A DNA stretch of 64,000 nucleotides from Chondrilla cf. caribensis. Taxonomy: Eukaryota > Porifera > Demospongiae > Chondrillida > Chondrillidae. Location of the stretch: positions 4,211,352-4,275,351 of the forward strand of contig OZ026550.1 of the NCBI GenBank assembly GCA_964020155.1. Reading direction: 5' to 3'. The position numbers were made by a program, and so were the translations under genes. Shown one piece after another: positions 26,276-38,271 of this stretch (the first letter of the stretch is position 1; every line of letters starts with the position of its first letter). A model generated the notes under the pieces. The model saw only the letters and a list, made by a program, of their open reading frames with translations. It did no database searches and was not told the DNA's origin.

Positions 26276-29061
26276 TCACAGTAGACTCACATAACTATGC
26301 ATATTTAACATAGCTAATATAAATGCACGTATGAACACACACAAGTACACAGTCACAGTAGACTCGCATAAACTATGCATATCTAAGACACGTACCTCAT
26401 GCAAATCTGTAATGTCTTATGTCAAAACATGTCAGTGGCACTTTGAGCTACATTGCAGATGAAATCCCTATTAAATATATGAGAAACTACACACAATGAG
26501 TTCAGTATATACACACTTGGATGTGCACATATTATAACTGGCAGTGAGTATGCATGTGAGCATACAAGTACGTAGGGTAGTGGAATCATATCCTGGACAC
26601 CTAATGGTTCAAAATAGATAACCTCGGATAGTGAGCATAATATTATTGAAACTGACTGAAGGCCTGTTTAGATAGATCTTCTATTTCAACATACTCTGTA
26701 CTTTGTAGAAATATCCTCTTTTTCTGCCGGCAAGTCATTTTATAACGCAATGTCATTTTCCCTATTCCTGGAGATTTTTCCAGAAGTTGGACAGCAGTCT
26801 CGAAAGTATTCTAGAAGCTGCAAATCACAACTTAAAGGAGGGAAAATGTGCCAAACAAAATTAAACAGTCATGGCATACCCAGACAACACCTTGAAGATC
26901 CTTTTGGTCAGCATTACAAAGGTTAACATATGAAATATGGTGCTGTCACGTCGAATGATTCCAAAGACTGCTGCTGCCTGCCCAAGGAACATATTCCATC
27001 TGTCACCATCGTTACGGCCTAGTTTGATTGATCTTTCGTGTTAGTAGGTGCCATGGTTTGCACATTCAACAAAGCTGCACCATTCATTATTTCTGTCTGA
27101 CAATTGGTATGAAAAAGTACGTAGTTCGGATATTCTGTCATCCAAATGATGTACAGGGTGTGCCACACTGAGGAGCTCAAATAAGAGCGAAACAGCTGTC
27201 TGTGGTTCCCTTTTTGAGGATTTGGATGACTGGGAGGTAATCACTGGTTGCCATCAAATTGGACTTCGGTCTCCCAACCGATAGAGACTTCGGTCTATTT
27301 TCGGTTGGTTTGGTGTAAATCCAGTGATATGATTTTGTCAACCTTAGGCCTTGCACAGGCTTATTGTACAAAAAAAAAACCTTCCTCACCATCAGAGCGC
27401 GCAGTCACGCCTTGACTGTAAGCCTCCATCCTTTCTTATCATGAAGACCACAAGTGTTCACTTATATATTACTTATTGTGATATGATTTTGTCATATATT
27501 AAAAGTGTCCGACTATAGGCATTGTCCGGGATATGGCATACCTACCCTGCATATGATTATAATATGCCAAAAGACAATCTGGTGATTAACTCGTACTATT
27601 TGAAAAACAGCAAATTAAGTATAAATGGCTTTAATTATTATCGCTCAATATGCTTCACTCACTGCTCCACTAGTATGGCACTGAATTAAGTTTATTGCCA
27701 CCAAGTACTAGTCATAATACGTGGGTGATTTTGAGTCTGTTGGGGTATAGGTGTAAGTACGTATGCCAGTGCGACCGTGTTCCGTGCTTCACTTACATAC
27801 AAGAGTCCATCCTAGTTACATACAGATCCAATAGGCACGTAAGGGCCCAGTTATTCGGTGTCAGTACTAGTGGTGCTCCTAATTCCGTTTATCCGCTGGA
27901 AACCGTTGAAATTCCACCATCTCTCTCATAATTGCCTTTTTCACCCCAGGCCGAGGCCGGCAGAGTGACATCTACAAACAACACTCTCCTGAGATGGCAC
28001 CATACTTTCTGTCACGTTTGACGTCTTTATTGGCAGCCATTTTCGTCTCTGTGGGAAATTTTTGCGTGGGTGTGGCCCTGACGTAGTCACTTGGAAAATT
28101 CCATTATCGGTTGGTTAGGTTCGCGAAGATGAAGTAGTTCAAACGCTCACGGGGATGTAAGCTACCTTCGGAATGCTCTGTATGCCTTGTACTGTAGTCG
28201 TGGAGTACGAATAATCCGTTCAGAAGTGGTTCTTCGAATGTTGGTGAGTACCCATGCATCCATACAATGCCGAACTGAACAAAACCTATGCCTGATCGTA
28301 TATGTGTAATATTACCTAGATTGAATTTAAAAAAAAAAACTGATCATGATAATTTATTTGGACCGTGAGGCAATATTTTAGGAGACAGATTCTGTTTCAA
28401 AAGTTTCCAAATCACAATGCCCAAAAGTTTGTACATTTAATACAGTTAGCTACTGTAACAAATTAATAAGGTCATAGCTACGTATTATGGTACGGTAATA
28501 GATGTATATTAAAATATGAAACTACAAATTATTGGATGATCCATTGTCCACAGTGAGTTGATGTAGCTAGGGGGTAATTCATTTCCTATATAAAAGTTTT
28601 CATCAATGACACCTGTCTAATCCAGCCAAAGAAAGTAGGTCGCATGCATAGGTGACCTCATTAGACAGGTTCCACTGTAATAGTTAAATTTAGTGCTATA
28701 ATAACAGTATTTATTGTTCTTTAATTTGTTATCATCATTTTCAAATCATTATCATATTGACATGCAGGAGTCAATGTAGTTAAACCTTTTCAGTTTAAAC
28801 ATGTTTATTATTTAATAATGTTAATTTCATTGTATATATTGTCACTGCAATTTTTATAATAACTTGATAATTTCTCCAACAAGTTTAGTACAAACTAGGT
28901 TTTTAAGCCTCCTTCCCCAATTTTATCATTATTTTTATGTTTTCTGTTTATCATTTCCTCCTATGTTATATTCATCCCAACCTGTCTCCCGGTTTATTAA
29001 TCTCTTTTTTTAATTTCTGTTCATTTTTTCTAGACCCTACCTAATAGCACTTGGATATAAA

Positions 29062-29975
29062 ATGGAGGTACGTAGGTCTCACTTCTATATAATAGAACTG
29101 ACATCCAGTCATTACATCATGATTGGTATTTTTTTTTGTTTATTTACTTCCTTTAGGTTGTGAAGAAGCCACCTAGGAACTGGAAAGATATAAAGTGTCA
29201 GAAGACACTAGAATGTGATGTTTGGTGTGATTCCTTAGGTGCAAATGGACACCTGCTTGCAATTGGCTTTCCAAACGGTGTGCAAATATACATGAAAGAA
29301 TCCGATTTTCAGTTACTCTATAGCATTCCAAAGGCCGGACTGGGTAATAGCGTACTTGGCATCACTTTCTGTGGCCAGGAAAATGATGTTTTAGTGTCAG
29401 ATACTCAAAATAGCGTCATTCGAATGTTTGACAAACAAGGACAGTTTGTTCGAACAATGCATCGAGGAAAAATGAAATTCAAACCGGGAGGTATAACCAC
29501 TCTTAGTCCGGATGGACACATTTATGTTTGTGATGATGACAATCACTGTGTTTGTGTTTTTGATGTAAATGGAGAGTTTCTGTTTTCCTTTGGTTCTCGT
29601 GGTAGCAGTAAAGGGCATTTCAATTTCCCTAGAGACCTGTGTTTTGCCAGTGATGGCTTCCTCTACATCACTGATGTGGACAATACTCGAATATGTGTAC
29701 ATGATAAAGATGGGAAGTTCATTCGACGGTTTTCCACTAGCTATGATCCATGGTGTATTGCTTCCACTGACTGTGGACATCTTATTGTTAGTTCTTATTG
29801 GTCTAATAAAGTCATGATATACACCACTGGAGGTGACTTAATCCATGCATTTGGAGGTTGCGGTAATAAGTTAGGACAGTTCGATGGTCCTTCTGGTGTA
29901 GTAGTGGACAGTGATGGTTTGATTCACATCGCTGATTGTGGTAACAAACGTGTTCAAGTATTTTATGTATTATGA
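29062..29975 (+). CDS. Stand-alone NHL beta-propeller protein (exons 29062-29067, 29157-29975)
   Basis: The 3' exon (273 codons with stop) is a full paralogue of the NHL exons of the kinase and CARD genes. It starts with the same VVKKPPRNWKDIKCQK lead and carries LSPDGHIYVCD, NHCVCVFDVNGEFLFSFG, CFASDGFLYITD and VDSDGLIHIAD blades. No kinase or CARD exon is found upstream before the preceding gene ends at 23905. A minimal first coding exon is visible: ATG GAG at 29062 followed directly by a gtacgt donor, in phase 0 with the acceptor tttag at 29156. The product would be a 274-residue propeller alone, about the size of a soluble NHL protein. It could instead be a 3' remnant of a kinase-NHL gene that lost its N-terminal module. 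The NHL call is firm; the two-codon first exon is a proposal. Confidence 0.75.
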
Positions 29976-30704
29976 CCAGCTCAGTGTAACCTTTGTTACT
30001 TCCAATAATTAATATGTATGTGTACCTGCATGTGTGTGTGTGTGAATTATTTGTAGTCTTTAAATTTTTCAGTTTTATATAATTATATGGTAAATGTAAG
30101 TTTGATCATTATTATTATATGTGGATAATATTCTGGTCACATAAAATGTATACAATTCTGAAATATTGGATTTGATTTATATACAAGACATGCAAAGTAG
30201 ATATGTATGCATTAGTTTACAAAAAATATCAATTGGAAGCATGTCTCTAAGACCATATTATGGTATAGAGATCAAGGAGGATTGTCTACCTGTGTACAGT
30301 CCACGTCCATATAGTACATAACGACTGTCTATTGAGACCAGTTTATTTGATCATTCGATCATGATGATATAGCTTCATTTGATCCAATCCCCTGCAATAA
30401 TCACATGGGCTGCTTTGACTCGATTAGATTGCCCCTGTAATCACTCGCTGCATAACAAAATTTCCAAATGTTCTGATGCAAAATAAGTTTGTGGCAATAT
30501 GAGTATCATCCATATCCCTATAGTATAAGGTAAACATGGGTGCTTATTGTTGATGACGTCTCGCAATGAAACATGCATAGCTGCTTGGAAGATTTGCTGA
30601 TTATTGATTATAATTATATGTATAATGATATTATACATATATGTGTGGTTATAATAATAATAATACATTATACAGTAACACAAATTCTTAACTTTTTATA
30701 AATA
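29976..30704. other. Intergenic, degenerate tail-module sequence
   Basis: No gene. Around 30290-30570 the order of motifs ('ctgtctattgagaccagttt', 'tcatttgatcc', a decayed 'tataaggtaaacatggg', 'gatgacgtc') matches the tail modules downstream of the other NHL exons (38.5, 48.1 and 56.8 kb), so this is an older copy of the same element. Confidence 0.5.
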
Positions 30705-31881
30705 CTACACAGCTGCAGGGAATTTTCTTGCATCCTGTAAATATTTCTTCAAACATTGCCAAGTGAACTTTCCATCGACACTGTAGTGAAGGCAATTTGC
30801 TTTGACCAAGTTATGAATTATATCATTGATGTCATCAAATCCAAGCCCCTCAGCCTTCAATTTGTCACACATCTGTACCCTTGTCATCCCCTTCGCTAAC
30901 CCAATGCATGCAAAACAATCTGCACACATTTGTCACATAAATCAACCCTGAAAAGAGAACACTTTATTTCCTCAAACATATACTCCTCTAAATCCTTATA
31001 GAAGGTGTCATCAGATAATTTTGTATTGGAATATAGACAACAGGTGACATGCAGGAGCCACAGTCTTCCACCTATCAATTCAAGTACGTCTTGTATTAAT
31101 TTACTTGAAACAAAGCCATTTTTCTCAGAAATGCCTCTGCGTCTTCATTGCTGACATCACCAACTTCAATTACTCTTGCCAAAATTGTATTGAAGGCTTT
31201 CTCATTTACTACCACTTTTGCCTGGTCAAGTAGACATTTGTAAAGCTCCGGTTGGTACTTGGCAATGAAATCACAGCCATCAATAATTAAACGTACTCTA
31301 TCACCTGGTGACCAGTAGTCTGATGATAGAGAGCTTCTCTCTCGTAGAATTTCAAGAACATGTTCTAAAGCTACTTTACGGTCCTGTGGAAGAGTTACGC
31401 GATAGTGGAAAATGGAGTTTATAAAGGAAAACATGGATTCCTCCATTGTTGGGGCATCAACCATTCTGGGAAAGCCAATTGCCTTAGCTAGCTCTTCGGG
31501 GACTTCTGTATTAGTGGCTTCAAGGTACAAGGATCCTCTGGGATACTCATTGCACAACTTGCGAATGACAGCAGTTTTGCCACTACCAGGTGGTCCAATG
31601 ATGATGCCAAAGCCTAGATCTCCATGAGTCATGAAAATATTTTTGTAAATTACTTTCTTTAGCCTTGTTCTGTCTAAGCGAACATCATTATTATCTATCA
31701 GTAATCGCAGACGCATTCTTGAAACAATGGTGGCATCAACTTTTGCAAGGTGTCTTCTATGAACGGCGACAGATATAACATGGAGGTGCTTAATAATTTT
31801 CCATGTATGGGAGAGTATACGCAGGAGAGAAAAGGCTATAAGCACCTTTTTGCATAGCTCATGGAGGAGGGGGTGTGTCAA
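30705..31881 (-). pseudogene. P-loop NTPase (STAND/AAA-like) with C-terminal helical region, two frameshifts
   Basis: The 5' frame (31881-31096) has Walker A GPPGSGKT at residues 96-103 and Walker B RLIIDG at 197-202, then an EVGDVSNEDAEAFL stretch typical of the end of such ATPase domains. Homology continues downstream only after two frame changes: one near 31105 (into the IGGRLWLLH frame) and one near 30915 (into the LAKGMTRVQ frame, ending at 30705 with a winged-helix-like segment). The region between Walker B and EVGDV looks short compared with related ATPases. The first about 35 codons overlap a copy of the 186-bp satellite, so the true N-terminus is probably lost or replaced. It is most likely a decayed gene; sequencing error at the two shifts is the alternative. 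The family is recognised only as a P-loop NTPase of a type seen in fungi and basal animals. Confidence 0.65.
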
Positions 31882-33105
31882 TTTGATATTTTATACAGAC
31901 CTAGCTGGGGATGTGAACTAATTTCTGAAACAATTCCCATCTCCATAGCTAACCTGTAACCCCAACTACATTGGAGGTGTTTACTATTATTTCAATGTAT
32001 GGAATAGTATAGGAGAGAAAACGTTAAGCACCTTTTTGCATAGCTCATGGAGGAGGGTGTGTGTCAATGTGATATTTTAGACACACCTAGCTGGGGATGT
32101 GAAGTAATTTCTGAAACAATTCCCATCTCCGTAGCTAACCTGTAACCCCAACTACATTGGAGGTGTTTACTATTATTTCAATGTATGGAATAGTATAGGA
32201 GAGAAAACGCTAAGCACCTTTTTGCATAGCTCATGGAGGAGGGTGTGTGTCAATGTGATATTTTAGACACACCTAGCTGGGGATGTGAAGTAATTTCTGA
32301 AACAATTCCCATCTCCGTAGCTAACCTGTAACCCCAACTACATTGGAGGTGTTTACTATTATTTCAATGTATGGAATAGTATAGGAGAGAAAACGCTAAG
32401 CACCTTTTTGCATAGCTCATGGAGGAGGGGGTGTGTCAATGTGATATTTTAGACACACCTAGCTGGGGATGTGAACTAATTTCTGAAACAATTCCCATCT
32501 CCGTAGCTAACCTGTAACCCCAACTACATTGGAGGTGTTTACTATTATTTCAATGTATGGAATAGTATAGGAGAGAAAACGCTAAGCACCTTTTTGCATA
32601 GCTCATGGAGGAGGGTGGGTGTCAATGTGATATTTTAGACACACCTAGCTGGGGATGTGAAGTAATTTCTGAAACAACTCCTATCTCCGTAGCTAACCTG
32701 TAACCCCAACTACATTGGAGGTGTTTAATTTATATTATTTCAATGTATGGAAGAGTATAGGAGAGAATATGCGAAGCACCTTTTTGCATAGCTCATGGAG
32801 AATGGGGCATGTCAATTTTATATTTAAACAGACCTTGCTGGGGATGTGAACTAACTTCTGTAACAATTCCCATCTCTGTAACTAACCCGTAACCTCAACT
32901 ACATTCGGAGGTGTTTAATATTTTTGCAATGTATGGGAGAGTATAGGAGAGAAAACGCTAAGCACCTTTTTGCATAGCTCATGGAGGAGGGTGTGTGTCA
33001 ATACGATATAATTATAGACAGACCTAGCTGGGGATGGAACTAATTTCTGAAGCAAATCCTATCTCTGTAGCTAACCCGTAACCCCAACTCAAGGATATAA
33101 ACCAA
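31772..33105. repeat. 186-bp satellite, about seven copies
   Basis: The anchor 'ggaggtgttta' recurs at 31973, 32159, 32345, 32531 and 32717, exactly 186 bp apart, then at 32907. The outer copies at each edge are more diverged than the inner ones, as expected for an array homogenised by unequal exchange. The leftmost copy runs into the 5' end of the NTPase pseudogene. Confidence 0.92.
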
Positions 33106-33474
33106 TGTTGCTTTGAGTGATTGTGTGTACGTGTACATTGGTGGTGTTGACAGTCTACCCTGCACTAGCTGCACTGTGTACTATAGTGAGTAGGTTAAAG
33201 TGTACCTGCATACTGGTAATGCAGTACAAGTGTTTATCTGTGTGAGGTGGAACTTCGGACTGTACTTCATACACACATTGTGGTAAAATTAGTTCATGAC
33301 ATTAGTTTCAACTGCATGGTATATACTGGTCATGCATGGGAATGTGGATATGTGTCTGATGGAATGAAAAGATCTAGAAGTTTCAACTTCTGTGAGGGAT
33401 GATATTGATTATATCCGTGAGACATATATAGTTTGTACATGTCCTACGCTCCATTTCCGGATCCAGTTCAGAAT

Positions 33475-33484
33475 CCTTATAAGG
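33475..33484. promoter_or_regulatory. CArG box CCTTATAAGG upstream of kinase-NHL gene 2
   Basis: A perfect CC(A/T)6GG element lies 95 bp upstream of the ATG at 33580 and is followed by a GTGATGACAC half-CRE. The same CCTTATAAGG then TGATGACGTC arrangement occurs in the tail modules. SRF/MADS binding is inferred from consensus. TATA-like function of the TTATAA core is an alternative. Confidence 0.45.
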
Positions 33485-34706
33485 AGAGGGGTGTCGTGAT
33501 GACACTCTACATAACTCGCTCTTCGAGTATTATTGTACACCCCTTTCTTCAAGATTTCAACTTCTGAAACAGTCCAAGAATGTCGTCGATCCAACCTTCC
33601 AGCTTCTCCAAGCAGTTCGCCTCCTTAGAAATAGCGGGCATCCAGTTGACGGGGAAGATTCTCGGGAAGGGATCGGACGCCACCGTAAAAGAAGTCAGCT
33701 GGGTCGGTACCTCGTGTGCAGCTAAGCAGCTCCACGAAATCCTCCTCGAAGATGACTCTCCCGGCGGAGTCAAGCTGCTTGTTGATAATTTCGAGAAGGA
33801 ATGCATGACGTGGTCCAAACTAATCCATCCTCATGTCGTCCAGTTCCTCGGAGTGTACTTCTTGCCGGCGTCTCGTATCCCCATGTTGATCCTCGAGATG
33901 ATGGACACCAGCCTACGACACTATCTGGAGAAACACCCCAAAGAAAACTTCGTTTTTCCCGACAAAATCTACGTTCTTCGTCAAGTAGCTCAAGCTACCT
34001 CCACAGTCGCAGTCCACCCCTTGTACACCACGACCTCAGCCCGAACAACGTCCTACTAAATGAGGTCTCCTTGCAAGCCAAAGTGACAGACTTTGGAATG
34101 ACGCAAGCCATGGATCCCTCCAAGATAACCCGTAAATCTTCAGCTAAAGGTACTCAGGTTTTTATGCCTCCGGAGGCTCTTCACAGCCCTCCAAGGTATG
34201 ATGAGAAGTTGGACGTGTTCTCTTACGGGAATGTAATTGTCACCACGGTGATCCATGACTGGCCTGAGCCAGGTCCACCCACCAAATATGAAGGTGACAA
34301 GTTGATAGAACTGACAGAATTTCAACGACGTGAGCAGTATCTCAATCGGTTCAATCAGATAGAGAACAGCCTGTTTCTACCAATTGTTAGTTCTTGTTTA
34401 GAGAATCATCCACACCAGCGTCCTTCCAGTTTTGATCTTGTGACCCGGATGAGAGAGATCGAGGAATCTCAGCCTAGAGTGCCTGCAAACTTACCAAGTA
34501 CTGTGCCGCTTGGTCAGGATCAAAATTATCTCATTCAAGAGATGACTGTCAAAGAGAACACAATTCGTCAGAAAGATATCCAACTCCAACAGCAGACTGC
34601 ACAGCTCAGAGAACAGGATGCCGAACTCAAACAACAGCATACTTCACTACAGCAAAAAGATGCCGAGCTCCAACAGAAAAATGACCAGCTCGAACAGAAA
34701 GACACC

Positions 34707-34874
34707 CAGCTCAGAGAACAGGCTGCCGAACTTGAACAACACCATACCTTGCTACAACAAAAAGATGCTCAGCTCCAACAGAAAGATGCCCAGCTCAGAG
34801 AACAGGCTGCCGAACTTGAACAACACCATACCTTGCTACAACAAAAAGATGCTCAGCTCAAACAGAAAGATGCT
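34707..34874 (+). repeat. In-frame 84-bp tandem repeat in the coiled coil
   Basis: CAGCTCAGAGAACAGGCTGC recurs at 34707 and 34791, 84 bp (28 codons, four heptads) apart, with near-identical sequence through both copies. It extends the coiled coil by whole heptads. Confidence 0.85.
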
Positions 34875-35780
34875 GAACTTCGACTTAGAGATGAAGAAAG
34901 TGGTCATCAGTATGCCATACTGCTTCATGATCACGAACAGCTTCAACTAGAACATAACCAGCATCTTTTTCAACGAGAAAGTAGTTACTATCGCTCATTG
35001 TCTGCTAAACTGGTGAGTTGTTCACATTTATTTGTATCCATCAAACCCTACATCACAACTCATGATCATTATCCCTTTCCTTTACTCAATGGTTTGTCTT
35101 ACATAGCCTAACCCATTTTACCACAGTCACTATGACATTGCCACCGGTTGGTTGTAAAAGTTTCTCCATGAACTGTGTCTGGTTGACAAATTTGACTTTA
35201 ATACATAATATTATATAGTGTGTGGCATGATAATATTACAGCTACGATAGATTGTCCACTTCGACTAAGTTCATATTGGGGTTCTAACTTCATATGTAGA
35301 TAGAGTGAGGACTGCACGCGGCTATATAAGGACAGAAAGGAAGTGATCCTAGGTCTTACTGTTAGTAATAATAGGATTATTTTCTCATATGGAAGGTATA
35401 ACATTTCAGTTCTGTTTTCTGTTTGAAAAGCTTGAATTTAGCCAAGACAACCTTCTCACCTTCCCACAGTGAGAGGTCGAAGCCATGCAAATCTTTCAGT
35501 TGCTGCATCATAATACTTCATGATAGTGGACTACATGTAGGGGGACATAATTTAACACTTCAGATACTGCCAATCCAAACAGAGGATCTTGTCACTAGTA
35601 ATAGGGTCACTCCTCACACTACCAACTATTGTATGGCCTAAGTATTGCAGCTGTAGAAAGTAGTGCATTTTTCCAGGCACAATTGTAAGACATACAACTT
35701 CTCTCCCTATTTCATTCGAGTCGATTTTCAGCTTCATGGTGTGGGAAATGGTATTCGAGGAGCTGAATAATTATTATGAT

Positions 35781-35783
<3 letters not shown>

Positions 35784-35848
<65 letters not shown>

Positions 35849-35858
35849 CACACACACA

Positions 35859-35919
<61 letters not shown>
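35784..35919. repeat. (CA)n microsatellite
   Basis: About 135 bp of CA repeats in the first intron of kinase-NHL gene 2. A second tract lies at 36268-36331 in the same intron. Confidence 0.95.
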
Positions 35920-35922
<3 letters not shown>

Positions 35923-36264
35923 AAGAGTAGTAAATCCAATTCTACTAAAAGAGATTAATAATGTAATTAAAATCCACTAGTAATGGTGGCAGATAACGTA
36001 TAATATTATACAATTCCTACAATGATATTACGATGATTACATTACGTTGAGATATGTTGCTTTTCCATGATGTGTACTGTATATTTTGCACTATTGCACA
36101 AGGCATGTCAGTGTACTGTACAGACGGACATGCTTCAGTGTGTATGTATATTATATACATTTGTTGAAAGAATGAGTCCCAATGTATGTACAGTACATGC
36201 ATTATGCACTTACCATTTGTTCACATATTTACGACATTTACTTTCACTACATGCACAAATATAT

Positions 36265-36334
<70 letters not shown>

Positions 36335-38271
36335 CACACTAGAAAAAGAATAGTCACTAGGAAATAGAACACACACACACAGACAATAAAATTATCACCT
36401 AAATTATCTGTGATCGCAGTAGCTACATATGAATAAATAATACTATTTCTGCTTATCTTCAGCAAACAGACCATCAACTTAGTGAAAAGCAGAAAGAAAT
36501 TGATTCTCTCAAGGAAGTACTTCATAAAGATCAAGTTCGCCGTTATCAAGAAAATGAACAGCTTAGTCGTCATCTTCGTGTTCTGCAAGAAGAAATTGAT
36601 AGATTGAGGTCAAAGTCCTCTCCAGTCACACAGGTTGGTATTGGGATGTGTATCATGTTTGTGGATTTATGTAGCTACTTCTCACCCAAAATACATGTTG
36701 TTGTGCATAATGTGTACTTGTATGTAATGTGCGTCTTGCTTATTACATATCATGTAATGTGTACATGTGTGTACTGTGTGTCAATATTATATGTACAGTA
36801 CATGTTAAGGAGACCTTGACATATAGCGAAATTACGATAGCGTAGTGAAATATTCACGATATAGATTTGAGCAAAACTACAATTGTATTGCAATTTAATT
36901 CATTATGATAGAACCACAATTAAACTAGGATATTTCAAGTACTAATGAATAGAAAAATGCATTCTACTACAAGAGAATTACTATGTAATTATGAGTGAAT
37001 TGCAATCCACTAAAAGTTGCGTTATGTTATATATATAATCTCCTACAATTACTTTACAATGTAATTATGATCAAGTTACAATATTATTTTGAGTTTTTTC
37101 TTATGATGTGTAGTGTATATGTGTTATTATAGCACAGTGTATATCAGTGTACTGTAAAGACAGACATGTTTCTGTGTGTATGTATATCATATGCAAGTGT
37201 TCAAGCTTGTATGCGAGAGTGGATTAGCCCCAATGTACGTACAGTATGCACACTGTCAAGTACACACATATGTACACACACGCATGCATGCCCTTTTTTA
37301 TTTACAAGGGCAAATTTACATGCTTGCAATGCAATAGAAATTAGCACATAAATTATTACGAATACATAATACTACACTTTGCTAATTCCTGCAACCATTG
37401 CCACTGTATAAGCTCAGGCTAGCCCCCACTGATAATCACCAGCTGTCTAGTAGTATTGTTTGTTTATTTCCTTCAGGTTGTCAACAAGCCACCAAGGAAC
37501 TGGAAAGATATAAAGTGTCAGAAGATACTGAAATGTGGTGGTCAGTGTCGGGGTGTGGCTCCAAAAGGAAGCTACATTGCTGCTGGTGTTCCTCATAGCA
37601 TTGAAGTATATGATAAGAGTAGCACTGACCTACTGCACATCATAGGAAAATTGGGGTGCGTTCTGAATGGTGTCACATTCTATGACCAAGGGAACATTTT
37701 AGTATCAGACTATAACAAAAGCAACATTAAAATGTTCACCATACAAGGACAACATGTTCATACAATAGACCGAGGAAGTACCACATTCGAACCTTGTGGT
37801 ATTGCTATCAGTCCGGATGGAAACATTTATGTTTATGATCGTGCCAATCACTGTGTTTGTGTTTTTGATATATGTGGAAAGTTTTTGTTATCCTTTGGTT
37901 CACATAGTAGTGGTGATGAGTGTTTCCATCATCCTAGAGACCTATGTTTTGCCAGTGATGGCTTCCTCTACATCACTGACATTAACAATAGCAGAATTTG
38001 CGTATATGATGTAGATGGTGAATTCATTAGACAGTTCACCACTACTCACAAGCCATACCGTATGGATGCCACTGATTGTGGACATCTTATTGTTAGTTCA
38101 TGGGTGTCTCACAAAGTCATGGTATACACCACTGGAGGTGACTTAGTCCATGTATTTGGAGAACATGGTAGTGGATTAGGACAATTTCGTAGTCCTACTG
38201 GTGTATCAGTAGACAGTGATGGTTTAATTTATATTGCTGATTTTGGTAACAGTCGTATTCAAGTGTTTTAA

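Larger units (their letters stand above)
33580..38271 (+). pseudogene. TKL-like kinase / coiled coil / NHL gene 2, broken by a 7-bp deletion (exons 33580-35012, 36463-36633, 37477-38271)
   Basis: Closest paralogue of the gene at 13754. Gly loop LGKGSDATV, CAAK, HHDLSPNN, DFG and PPEAL are all readable, but the frame breaks near 33994. Where the paralogues read caagctCTGAGctacctcc, this gene reads caagctacctcc, a net loss of 7 bp between two AGCT copies. Adding 7 gives an exon of exactly 480 codons, so only this change disrupts it. Downstream the coiled coil is long and built from heptads, including two 84-bp repeats. A second coiled-coil exon (57 codons, phase 0) and an NHL exon (264 residues, stop at 38269-38271) follow with intact frames and sites. 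As read, the product stops at 34059 before the catalytic loop. It is a recent pseudogene, a null allele or an assembly error. Confidence 0.8.

Noticed and set aside
27041..27392. Two minus-strand frames of 67 and 71 residues
   Set aside because: No recognisable motif, stops in all frames between them and no clear splice sites; could be decayed coding DNA but cannot be supported.
27972..28040. Minus-strand ATG with 22 codons near a TGACGTAG motif
   Set aside because: Possible first exon of an unseen minus-strand gene, but no convincing donor or following exon was found.
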